From positions 1-37,606 of IMG/VR virus record IMGVR_UViG_3300024262_000010: a stretch of 37,606 bases of DNA. One strand, given 5' to 3'. The notes below the pieces were generated by a model that was not told the DNA's origin, ran no database searches, and saw nothing but the letters and a program-made list of their open reading frames with translations. The position numbers and the translations under genes are program-made. Positions 1 through 5,563 of the stretch are shown piece after piece (position 1 is the first letter of the stretch; every line of letters begins with the position of its first letter). The stretch is from a virus.

Positions 1-71
1 GGAGTTGTGATGTAATGGAGTGGCAAGATATACAAGCTAAGTTATTGGATGAGTTAAAGGTAATGGTATGA
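1..71 (+). CDS. 3' end of hypothetical protein (full copy at 37227-37550)
   Basis: This is the C-terminal end of the 107-residue protein encoded in full at 37227-37550, split here by the arbitrary opening of a circular sequence. The frame runs through base 1 and stops at TGA 69-71, and its last residues are DELKVMV. The next gene starts inside this stop (ATG at 68), a translational-coupling overlap that is preserved at the right end of the window. Function unknown. Confidence 0.85.
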   Translation, partial: SCDVMEWQDIQAKLLDELKVMV

Positions 72-127
72 AAGAATGGAAAGGTTTAAAATGGGCTGCT
101 TTTTTCGGTTTATTTATCGGAATAATA
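1..127. repeat. Terminal direct repeat, left copy
   Basis: The first 127 bases are identical to bases 37480-37606. The repeat lies inside coding sequence (the end of one small gene and the start of the next) and has no special structure. A length of exactly 127 matches a commonly used assembler k-mer size, so I read it as the overlap of a circular assembly graph rather than a biological terminal repeat. The unique genome would then be 37,479 bp. Confidence 0.95.
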
Positions 128-172
128 TCAGCGTATGAAATAGCATTATTAATATTAATTAGTTTACAATGA
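68..172 (+). CDS. Small single-pass membrane protein, 34 aa
   Basis: A 34-residue ORF starting MKEWKGLKWAAFF. A hydrophobic stretch covers roughly residues 9-33 and could form one transmembrane helix; a short basic N-terminus precedes it. It overlaps the upstream stop by 4 nt (ATGA type) and its own stop overlaps the next start at 169 in the same way, so it sits inside a tightly coupled operon, which is the main argument that it is real. Its first 20 residues are repeated at the right edge of the window. No family recognised; a membrane-acting early phage protein is possible but unproven. Confidence 0.6.
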   Translation: MKEWKGLKWAAFFGLFIGIISAYEIALLILISLQ

Positions 173-372
173 GTATAGAAGAACAAAACAAAGAAATGGC
201 AAAGGCTTTAAGTATTAGTACAGATACATTAGTAACAGAACTATACTTACAAAGAGATAGAATAGCAGAATTAGAAAACGGATTAGAAGAGTTGAAAAGT
301 CAATTAATAGATTCTGGATATAAAGAAGATTCAGTTTTGATTTTAAGTATTAACGAATTAAAAAATAAGTAA
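169..372 (+). CDS. Small coiled-coil protein, 67 aa
   Basis: Hypothetical protein of 67 residues. Residues 25-50 (around LQRDRIAELENGLEELKSQL) show heptad spacing typical of a short coiled coil; the protein is charged and lacks cysteines and membrane segments. The ATG overlaps the stop of the 34-aa membrane protein (ATGA), and the ERF gene follows two bases after its stop, so it belongs to the recombination operon. Function unknown; an accessory oligomerising protein is only a guess. Confidence 0.75.
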   Translation: MSIEEQNKEMAKALSISTDTLVTELYLQRDRIAELENGLEELKSQLIDSGYKEDSVLILSINELKNK

Positions 373-373
373 G

Positions 374-1018
374 ATGGAAAACAATAAATCAAACATAGCA
401 AAAGCCATTATTAGCGTAATGAAAGACGTTAAAGGAATGGAGAAAAACTCAAAGGTAGGGACGGGAAATCACTCGTATAGTGGAACTAAAGACCAAGACG
501 TTAAGGAGGTTTTTAATGACGCTTTATCTAAACATGGTCTCTGCATTATACCTATCGACATAGCAGATGAAACACAAGTTGACAGATGGGAACAAGAGGA
601 GTTTTACAATGGGAAATCAAACGGTATAAAACAAAAACAAAGCATATTTACTAAGGTAAAAACAAAATATTTGCTGTTACACGAAAGCGGAGAGAGTATT
701 CAATTGTCGGGTTACGGTCATGGTGTAGATTCTCAAGATAAAGGAGCAGGAAAAGCAACAACATACGCTTTAAAGAACTGTTTATTATACACATTCTTAA
801 CCCCAGTAGGTAAGATTGATGATACTGAAACAACCCATAGTGAGGAAATACCAGTTGCAATTAAACCACCAACCAAAAAGAAGTTAGATGCTGATGGATA
901 TGCTTATTTAATGAGTGATAAAGCAACTAATGAAGAAAGATTAAAGGCTTTAAATAGTAGAGATATGACAAACGAACAAATAGAAACTTTAAACTTAATA
1001 TTAGATGGTAAAAAGTAA
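374..1018 (+). CDS. erf: ERF-family single-strand DNA annealing recombinase
   Basis: Essential-recombination-function family protein of 214 residues, the usual size for phage ERF proteins. These bind single-stranded DNA and anneal complementary strands during recombination-dependent replication or genome circularisation. The N-terminal region has the family pattern GNHSYSGTKDQDV around residues 31-43. The diagnostic core lies at 115-143: GHGVDSQDKGAGKA followed by TYALKNCLLYTF, matching the ERF signature of DKA..KA.TYA.K..L...F. The C-terminal third is a charged linker plus a short helical tail. It starts two bases after the preceding stop and overlaps the next gene by 14 nt. A PD-(D/E)XK nuclease and NinG further downstream are plausible functional partners. 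Confidence 0.9.
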   Translation: MENNKSNIAKAIISVMKDVKGMEKNSKVGTGNHSYSGTKDQDVKEVFNDALSKHGLCIIPIDIADETQVDRWEQEEFYNGKSNGIKQKQSIFTKVKTKYLLLHESGESIQLSGYGHGVDSQDKGAGKATTYALKNCLLYTFLTPVGKIDDTETTHSEEIPVAIKPPTKKKLDADGYAYLMSDKATNEERLKALNSRDMTNEQIETLNLILDGKK

Positions 1019-1238
1019 AGACATATTTTTAGAACAACAGATAGTTTACGCTCAAATGCAAGAAAGTGTATTTAACGAAATACCTGAAAGCATAAGACAT
1101 AAATTAACTGACTGGCAAAGAGAACCAGACGACTATAATGAACTTAAAAAAGATGAAACATTTTGCAAGTTGTATAAAGATTATAGAGATAGCAGAAAAA
1201 AGTTAAACGATTATAAACACTATTTAAGAAACAAATGA
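1005..1238 (+). CDS. Hypothetical protein, 77 aa
   Basis: Small charged, mostly helical protein with aromatic residues near the end (CKLYKDYRDSRKKLNDYKHYL). No motif recognised. The ATG lies inside the last codons of the ERF gene (14-nt overlap) and its own stop overlaps the next ATG by 4 nt, so translation is probably coupled to ERF. Position suggests a helper in recombination or replication, which is inference from neighbourhood only. Confidence 0.75.
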   Translation: MVKSKDIFLEQQIVYAQMQESVFNEIPESIRHKLTDWQREPDDYNELKKDETFCKLYKDYRDSRKKLNDYKHYLRNK

Positions 1239-1612
1239 GCAATTTAATAAGAACTGTAACCTTTGATAGAGCCAATAGGAAAAAAGATAAAAGCGTTTCA
1301 TTTACGTTTATCACACAATTAGAACAAAGTCCAGAGGAGTTTATGGAGATAGATAAACTTTTAAACGATTCTGGAGTGCTTTACTTTAAATCTAATGGTA
1401 GTTTAACCAAAGAAGAAATAAAAGCCTTAGAAAGTGCTGAAATAGAAGTTGAAGGTAAAAGTAAAAGCCAAAGATTAAGAAATGTTTTATACATCTATTA
1501 TCAACAAAAACTTGAGTACAAAGATAGTTTAGGAGATTTTAACGGTTTTTATTCTAACGAAATGGAAAAGATTATAGAACACTATAAAAGTAAATTAGAA
1601 CCTAATAACTAA
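1235..1612 (+). CDS. Conserved phage protein next to recombinase, 125 aa
   Basis: Protein of 125 residues with a predicted beta-rich first half (LIRTVTFDRANRKKDKSVSF) and a helical second half (SKSQRLRNVLYIYYQQ). I recognise this as resembling small proteins that sit beside ERF/RecT genes in low-GC and Bacteroidota phages and are annotated hypothetical; I know of no assigned activity. It starts in an ATGA overlap with the upstream gene. The tight coupling to ERF suggests a role around single-stranded DNA, but no DNA-binding motif is visible. Confidence 0.8.
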   Translation: MSNLIRTVTFDRANRKKDKSVSFTFITQLEQSPEEFMEIDKLLNDSGVLYFKSNGSLTKEEIKALESAEIEVEGKSKSQRLRNVLYIYYQQKLEYKDSLGDFNGFYSNEMEKIIEHYKSKLEPNN

Positions 1613-1623
1613 AAAATAAAACA

Positions 1624-1842
1624 ATGGAACCAAAAAGCCAATTAGAAGCCGTTAAACTTCATTTAGAGAAGTTCGGACATATTACAAGTAAAACGGCAAA
1701 TGATGAATATGGGGCGTCCAGATGCTCGGACATTATCTACAAACTAAGAAGAAAAGGAATGAATATAACCACAATACCACAAGACCACATAACAAGATTT
1801 GGTAACAAAGGTCAGCATGGTATTTATAAACTTATAGAATAA
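1624..1842 (+). CDS. HTH_39-type helix-turn-helix protein
   Basis: A 72-residue protein that is almost entirely a winged-helix-like domain. The pattern LEAVKLHLEKFGHITSKTA, then YGASRCSDIIYKLRRKGMNI, matches the HTH_39 family (short phage proteins with the shape I..L...G.IT...A...YG..R.A.RI..LR..G..I). It is a likely DNA-binding regulator or replication accessory protein. The stop overlaps the following ATG by one base. No operator was identified, so the target is unknown. Confidence 0.75.
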   Translation: MEPKSQLEAVKLHLEKFGHITSKTANDEYGASRCSDIIYKLRRKGMNITTIPQDHITRFGNKGQHGIYKLIE

Positions 1843-2153
1843 TGGAAAGTAGGTGGAAATGGATTGAAGGCTTTGAGGACCTTTATGATATAGATAAGAG
1901 AGGTAATATAAGAAGGCATTACGCAAATGGGAATATATCATTATTAAACATACACGACACAAATGGAACTGATACGGTTAGGTTATCAATGAATAGTGTT
2001 TTATATTCAAAAAGCGTAGATAAACTATTATTTGAAACTCACGGTATATCTTACAGCGTATGTGTATCACGATTGTTTAATGAACCAAAAAAAAAGGGGG
2101 CTTGGACAGAATTAAAAGAAACAGAATTATATAAACAACTTAAAGAGTTTTAA
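1842..2153 (+). CDS. NUMOD4-like domain protein without a nuclease domain
   Basis: A 103-residue protein opening with RWKWIEGFEDLYDIDKRGNI (residues 4-23), the NUMOD4 signature (W..I.GFE..Y.IS..G.I) usually found at the N-terminus of HNH homing endonucleases, where it helps bind DNA. Residues 24-70 continue with a second beta-rich unit resembling the following modular DNA-binding segment, but there is no HNH motif and the protein ends after a short charged helix. It is therefore either a domesticated DNA-binding remnant of a homing endonuclease or a stand-alone adaptor. It starts on the last base of the preceding stop, as if fully integrated into the operon. Confidence 0.7.
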   Translation: MESRWKWIEGFEDLYDIDKRGNIRRHYANGNISLLNIHDTNGTDTVRLSMNSVLYSKSVDKLLFETHGISYSVCVSRLFNEPKKKGAWTELKETELYKQLKEF

Positions 2154-2155
2154 TT

Positions 2156-2356
2156 ATGAATTATACTTTAAGAATATTAACAAAAGAACTTAATTCTTTA
2201 AATCAAGAAAGATTAAGAATCATTAATTCTCTTATTAATGCAAAGTTAACAATGGAATTAAAAGATGCTGTTAATCAAATTGATTCAAACATTGGAGAAG
2301 TATCAAATTCAATTGAAGTAATTGAAAACATCTACGAAAACTCGCTTTATTATTAA
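2156..2356 (+). CDS. Small helical protein, 66 aa
   Basis: Hypothetical 66-residue protein with a helix-turn-helical-hairpin look: two amphipathic stretches (TKELNSLNQERLRIINSLIN and residues 40-60) that could form a two-helix coiled coil. It starts two bases after the preceding stop, following TTAATT. No motif recognised. Confidence 0.65.
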   Translation: MNYTLRILTKELNSLNQERLRIINSLINAKLTMELKDAVNQIDSNIGEVSNSIEVIENIYENSLYY

Positions 2357-2395
2357 AACAAAGCAAAATAAATTATAAACCTAAAAATTAAAATT

Positions 2396-2878
2396 ATGAA
2401 AAAATTAACAACAACAGTATCAATAGTGCTTTTAGCATTAAGTTCTTTTGCACAATTAACAATTAATGAAACTAAAGATGATATGACTGACAAAGTATCG
2501 TATAGTATCTCAGAAGGTTTAGTATGTGCTAACATAGAACAAACTCTTGGATTTAGAATTGACCCAAATGTTTCTATTAAGAAAGATAAGAAGGTTGTCG
2601 AAAATCTAATTATTACAATGGTTGGATTAGAAAGCTGTAATGAGAATAATACTTTAATAATTTTATTTGAAAATGGTGATAAAATAACCCTCACTTCTTG
2701 GAATAAATTTAATTGCAAAGGAACATCTTACTTTTCTTTAACACCTTCGACTATTGAAAAATTAAAAGATAATGAAATATCTAAAATTAGATTGACTAAT
2801 GGAAAAAGCTACAAAAGTTTTACATCAGAGTTAACATATAAAAATTATTTCATTGAATTGATTTCATTGTTAGATTAA
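2396..2878 (+). CDS. Exported protein with signal peptide, 160 aa
   Basis: The N-terminus MKKLTTTVSIVLLALSSFA followed by QLTI is a textbook Bacteroidota Sec signal peptide, with cleavage expected between SFA and Q (residues 19/20). The mature part of about 140 residues is beta-rich and has three cysteines (near residues 45, 76 and 103). It resembles host periplasmic or secreted hypothetical proteins more than virion parts. It is the last gene of the early block, ahead of a promoter. A host-surface or envelope-modifying (moron-type) role, such as superinfection exclusion, is possible, but no domain assigns one. Confidence 0.75.
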   Translation: MKKLTTTVSIVLLALSSFAQLTINETKDDMTDKVSYSISEGLVCANIEQTLGFRIDPNVSIKKDKKVVENLIITMVGLESCNENNTLIILFENGDKITLTSWNKFNCKGTSYFSLTPSTIEKLKDNEISKIRLTNGKSYKSFTSELTYKNYFIELISLLD

Positions 2879-2886
2879 AATAAAGT

Positions 2887-2916
2887 TTGGATATTAAATA
2901 TTAAAGTGTATATTTG
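2887..2916 (+). promoter_or_regulatory. Bacteroidota-type promoter for the replication block
   Basis: TTG at 2887-2889 and TATATTTG at 2909-2916 are separated by exactly 19 nt, matching the Bacteroidota sigma consensus TTG-N17-23-TAnnTTTG. Transcription would begin a few bases after 2916 and would give a leader of about 130 nt before the replisome-organiser start at 3051. Confidence 0.75.
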
Positions 2917-2924
2917 CTATTCTA

Positions 2925-3022
2925 AACGACAAGTAAAAAAATGAAACGTATCAAAATTAATTATTAAAATCAAAACCCTAAAGGTAGTTTAACTGCGGCT
3001 TTACTTTGTCGTTATCGTTTCA
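2925..3022 (+). promoter_or_regulatory. Structured leader upstream of the replication genes
   Basis: Between the promoter and the gene at 3051, segment 2925-2937 (AACGACAAGTAAA) is complementary to 3000-3013 (TTTACTTTGTCGTT) over 13 pairs with one bulged T. Segment 2942-2948 (TGAAACG) is complementary to 3016-3022 (CGTTTCA). The order A-B-A'-B' is that of a pseudoknot. A smaller hairpin (2979-2987 with 2993-3003, loop TTTAA) competes with the first helix for 3000-3003. A short ORF (MKRIKINY, 2941-2967) lies inside. It could be a cis-regulatory RNA or part of a replication origin; the pairing is visible, the role is inferred. Confidence 0.45.
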
Positions 3023-3037
3023 CTGCATTATTCTACT

Positions 3038-3042
3038 GGAGG
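3038..3042 (+). promoter_or_regulatory. Unusually strong Shine-Dalgarno sequence
   Basis: GGAGG followed by GG, 8 nt before ATG 3051. Most genes here have A/T-rich leaders without such a motif, so this site stands out and fixes the start of the downstream gene at 3051 rather than the in-frame TTG at 3006. Confidence 0.6.
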
Positions 3043-3050
3043 GGTTTTAT

Positions 3051-3812
3051 ATGAAACTAACGACTATGGCTAAAGACTTACCTTATTTTAAATTTTTCTG
3101 CTCCGAATGGACTGATGGAGACATCACTTTAGAAGACTACCGTATTCAAGGATTGTTTATTAATATTTGCTCATACTATTGGAGTAACAATTGTGATGTA
3201 TCAATAACTAAATTAAAAAAGAAGTTTAAAATTGAATCTGAAACAATTGATTATTTAATAAAAGAAACTTTAATTAAGGTTAAGGGACAAGATATTATAA
3301 TTAGTTTTTTAGATGAACAATTAGATGAAAGGATAGAAACATCAAAAATAAAAAGTAAGGGAGGTAAAGCAAGTGCAGAAGCAAGAAGATTAAAGAAATT
3401 AGAACAAGAAAGCAACAAAGATTTAACAGAAAATGAACATGTGTTAAATTCCTGTTCAACAGAAACTCAACTATTAAGAGAAGATAAGATAAAAGAAGAA
3501 AAGAAAAGAGTATATCACACACACGAAACTTTTATTGAATGGTTTAATGAATGTAGAAAATTTATAAAACTACAATCTAATATTAAAAAACTTTCAACAA
3601 TAGAAAAGCAGCAATTTAAAGAATTAGAAAATACATACACAAAAGAAGATTTTAAAAAAGCATTTAAAAACTTTAGTAGTGATAAATATTACAAAGACAA
3701 TAATTTATTATTTCCTATTCACTTTCTTAAATTAGAGAACTTCACTAAATACTTAAATGCAGAAGTTAAACAAGAATTAACATTAGGTCAAAAATTAAGC
3801 GGAAAACAATGA
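3051..3812 (+). CDS. Replisome organiser / replication initiation-like protein
   Basis: Protein of 253 residues starting MKLTTMAKDLPYFKFF. The N-terminal 90 residues have the compact winged-helix pattern seen in phage replisome organisers: short aromatic start, ITLEDYRIQGLFINICSYYW, then a second helical unit and a basic GGKASAEARR segment. A charged, low-complexity linker follows (residues about 105-160), and the C-terminal domain (LFPIHFLKLENFTKYL) resembles DnaD-like or helicase-loader tails. Such proteins bind the phage origin and deliver the helicase, and the DnaB-like helicase starts within its last codons (4-nt overlap). I chose ATG 3051 because a GGAGG sits 8 nt upstream. Exact family not certain. 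Confidence 0.7.
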   Translation: MKLTTMAKDLPYFKFFCSEWTDGDITLEDYRIQGLFINICSYYWSNNCDVSITKLKKKFKIESETIDYLIKETLIKVKGQDIIISFLDEQLDERIETSKIKSKGGKASAEARRLKKLEQESNKDLTENEHVLNSCSTETQLLREDKIKEEKKRVYHTHETFIEWFNECRKFIKLQSNIKKLSTIEKQQFKELENTYTKEDFKKAFKNFSSDKYYKDNNLLFPIHFLKLENFTKYLNAEVKQELTLGQKLSGKQ

Positions 3813-4726
3813 TATTAAACCAAAACGATATAAACACTTATTTACAAGATTACCACGCTGGTAAAATTGCAATGGGATTAGGGATAGGGGTTGCTTACTT
3901 TGATAACGAGTTAAGATATAAGCAAGGTCAGTTTACAATGATTAACGGCTTAGATAATGTTGGTAAAACAGATTTTATTTTATGGTATGCGTTATGTTTA
4001 TCAGTAAAGCACAATATAAGATGGTGTATTTATTCGGGAGAAAACAAAGGTGGTCAACTTGTTAGAAAATTAATCTCATATCTAACTGGTAAAAGAGTTT
4101 TAAAAATGGAACTTAAAGACGTATTCCACGCTGAAATAAAAATTAAAGAATGGTTTACTTTTATTGATAATAAACCATTTTACAAATTAGAAGAGTTACT
4201 TAAAATATTTAAAGAAGGAAAATTTAACGCTTGTTTGATAGACCCTTTTACTGGATTGGATAGAGAGTTTACTCAATCAGCAAATTATAAATTCTTAAAC
4301 GAATGTAGAAACTTTTGCGAAAATACTAATATAAGCCTTTATGTTAATACTCACGTGGTAACAGAGGCAGCAAGAAGGACTTATTCAGAGAAACACGAAT
4401 TTGCAGACTATCCTTTTCCACCATCAAAAAGCCATAGCGAAGGAGGTCAACCATTTGGCAATAGACCTGATGACTTCTTAACTATCCATAGATTAGTAGG
4501 TCATCCATATATGGGGAACAAAACTTTACTGTATGTTAGAAAGGTAAAAGATACTGAGACTGGTAGTAGAGTTTCTCCGATAGATAGTCCAATATCATTA
4601 GATTTTAATTATGGATTAGGATTTACAATTGAAGGTCAAAACCCTTTAGGTAATGGAGTATTTATTGAGCCTGAATTAAGTGAATTAACCGTAAATAACA
4701 ATTTTGATAACGATGCCCCATTTTAG
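3809..4726 (+). CDS. DnaB-like replicative DNA helicase (RecA-fold ATPase)
   Basis: A 305-residue SF4-type ATPase. Walker A is GLDNVGKT at residues 47-54, a conserved acidic segment SGENKGG at 76-82 follows, Walker B is ACLIDPFTGL around 141-150, and a sensor-like NTHV lies at 180-183. A late KVKDTETG segment near 250 fits the arginine-finger/hairpin region. It lacks the N-terminal primase-interacting domain of full DnaB (usually about 450 aa), which is common in phage versions. Expected role: ring helicase unwinding DNA at the phage fork, loaded by the adjacent replisome organiser, whose stop it overlaps. A RAD55/KaiC-type recombination ATPase is the alternative, but context favours helicase. 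Confidence 0.8.
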   Translation: MILNQNDINTYLQDYHAGKIAMGLGIGVAYFDNELRYKQGQFTMINGLDNVGKTDFILWYALCLSVKHNIRWCIYSGENKGGQLVRKLISYLTGKRVLKMELKDVFHAEIKIKEWFTFIDNKPFYKLEELLKIFKEGKFNACLIDPFTGLDREFTQSANYKFLNECRNFCENTNISLYVNTHVVTEAARRTYSEKHEFADYPFPPSKSHSEGGQPFGNRPDDFLTIHRLVGHPYMGNKTLLYVRKVKDTETGSRVSPIDSPISLDFNYGLGFTIEGQNPLGNGVFIEPELSELTVNNNFDNDAPF

Positions 4727-4919
4727 TATGATAGATTTATTAAACACAAAATCGTTTCTTTTTGGACAAATTGAGGCGTATAAAAAAGAGTTTTCAGAAA
4801 CTGGTAATAATAAATATTTAGAAGTAATGAACGAACTAAATAGAACAATAAAAGTTATTAATCACATGGATTTAACCATAAGTAGATTAGCACTTGAAAA
4901 CAGAGAATTAAAAAAGTAG
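4713..4919 (+). CDS. Small coiled-coil protein, 68 aa
   Basis: Hypothetical helical protein with leucine-rich heptads in its second half (NRTIKVINHMDLTISRLALE). Two ATG starts are possible: 4713 (MPHFSMID, overlapping the helicase end by 14 nt) or 4728 (MIDLLNTK, one base after the helicase stop); I list the longer. No motif; part of the replication operon by spacing. Confidence 0.6.
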   Translation: MPHFSMIDLLNTKSFLFGQIEAYKKEFSETGNNKYLEVMNELNRTIKVINHMDLTISRLALENRELKK

Positions 4920-4934
4920 CAACAATAAAACTAA

Positions 4935-5387
4935 ATGATTATGGAGAAAATTGAAAGAATTTACCACCACCACGATAAGTGGGAGGATTACAAGGCTGGA
5001 TTTTATGATAATATATCTGGTAAAGACAAGGAACTAATGATACAGAAAGTTGTTGAGTTATTTTCTAACCCAAAACTAACAGAGGAATATATGCAGAAAG
5101 CAACAAAAGAATGGTTTTTTAGCTGCGAACATAACCTGACAAATGAATCAATGAATAAGATAGCATATATCGGTCAAGCTGCTTGTTGTTTATATGGGGG
5201 TGTGCCAAATATTATAACAATGTATTCTTGGAAGTTTTTAGATAATAAGTATAGGATAAAATCAGATAAAATAGCAAGTAAAATATTAAAAATATGGACA
5301 CAAGAAAAAAAATATCAAAATATATTAAAAGTTGGGAATCTAAAGGTTACGAAAATGGGATACCAGATGAAGCTCCTTCTGAATTAG
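4935..5387 (+). CDS. Conserved phage protein at the head of the IbrAB-like cassette
   Basis: Protein of up to 150 residues (ATG 4935 or 4941). The conserved-looking core runs from IERIYHHHDKWEDYKAGFY through WFFSCEHNLTNESMNKIAYI and GQAACCLYGGVPNIITMYSW to KIASKILKIW. This matches a widespread small phage protein pattern (W...KAG.Y, then E.S.N..A..GQAA...G.P...T...W..L) for which I know no function. Residues after KIW (about 120 onward) look unrelated to the rest and overlap, in another frame, the next gene by 94 nt. Either the gene simply runs on, or it shifts frame at an A-run into the next ORF. It sits directly before PAPS-reductase and ParB genes, suggesting it belongs to that unit. Confidence 0.75.
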   Translation: MIMEKIERIYHHHDKWEDYKAGFYDNISGKDKELMIQKVVELFSNPKLTEEYMQKATKEWFFSCEHNLTNESMNKIAYIGQAACCLYGGVPNIITMYSWKFLDNKYRIKSDKIASKILKIWTQEKKYQNILKVGNLKVTKMGYQMKLLLN

Positions 5388-5563
5388 AAAAAAGATGTTT
5401 AGTTCCTAGCTATAAAATGATATGCATAGCTTTGATGAGGAATCATAATAATCTTGAAATATTAGGGATTAAAAGAGAGAAGTGTAATATCTACCAAGAA
5501 ATTAAGAGGGAAGAAATTTATAATAGAGATACTAAAAACAAACAATTAAAAATATTCTTATGA
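5294..5563 (+). CDS. Stand-alone DUF3440-tail-like protein, 89 aa
   Basis: Small protein of 89 residues beginning MDTRKKISKYIKSW. The segment KGYENGIPDEAPSELEKR followed by PSYKMICIALMRN matches the C-terminal tail of IbrA/DUF3440 proteins. The same signature appears, diverged, at the end of the neighbouring PAPS-reductase-like protein (CPNWKAVCITIMKN, then GCSRTKDQ, against PSYKMICIALMRN, then GIKREK). It overlaps the previous gene by 94 nt and the next by 4 nt. It could be translated from its own ATG or appended to the upstream protein by -1 frameshifting at 5306-5312. Function unknown; probably a partner or specificity module of the adjacent enzyme. Confidence 0.65.
   Translation: MDTRKKISKYIKSWESKGYENGIPDEAPSELEKRCLVPSYKMICIALMRNHNNLEILGIKREKCNIYQEIKREEIYNRDTKNKQLKIFL
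5306..5312 (+). promoter_or_regulatory. Candidate -1 frameshift site (A AAA AAA)
   Basis: Within an eight-A run (5305-5312), the heptamer 5306-5312 reads A AAA AAA in the frame of the upstream gene, the X XXY YYZ arrangement of known -1 slippery sites. Slipping one base back would join the upstream protein after residue 126 to the DUF3440-tail ORF, giving about 209 residues. No clear stimulatory stem-loop is visible, so this is a candidate only. Confidence 0.3.

Noticed and set aside
1-127. Terminal repeat as a genuine phage direct terminal repeat
   Set aside because: Exactly 127 bases, inside two genes with no packaging-like feature; assembly overlap is the simpler explanation.
2979-3003. 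tRNA-like segment (GGTAGTTTAACTGC) in the leader
   Set aside because: It resembles a D-arm only superficially; no acceptor stem, anticodon arm or T-arm with GTTC..C could be placed around it.
3006-3050. Longer replisome-organiser start at TTG 3006
   Set aside because: It lies in the paired part of the leader, and ATG 3051 has GGAGG at ideal distance; the extra residues look like translated leader.
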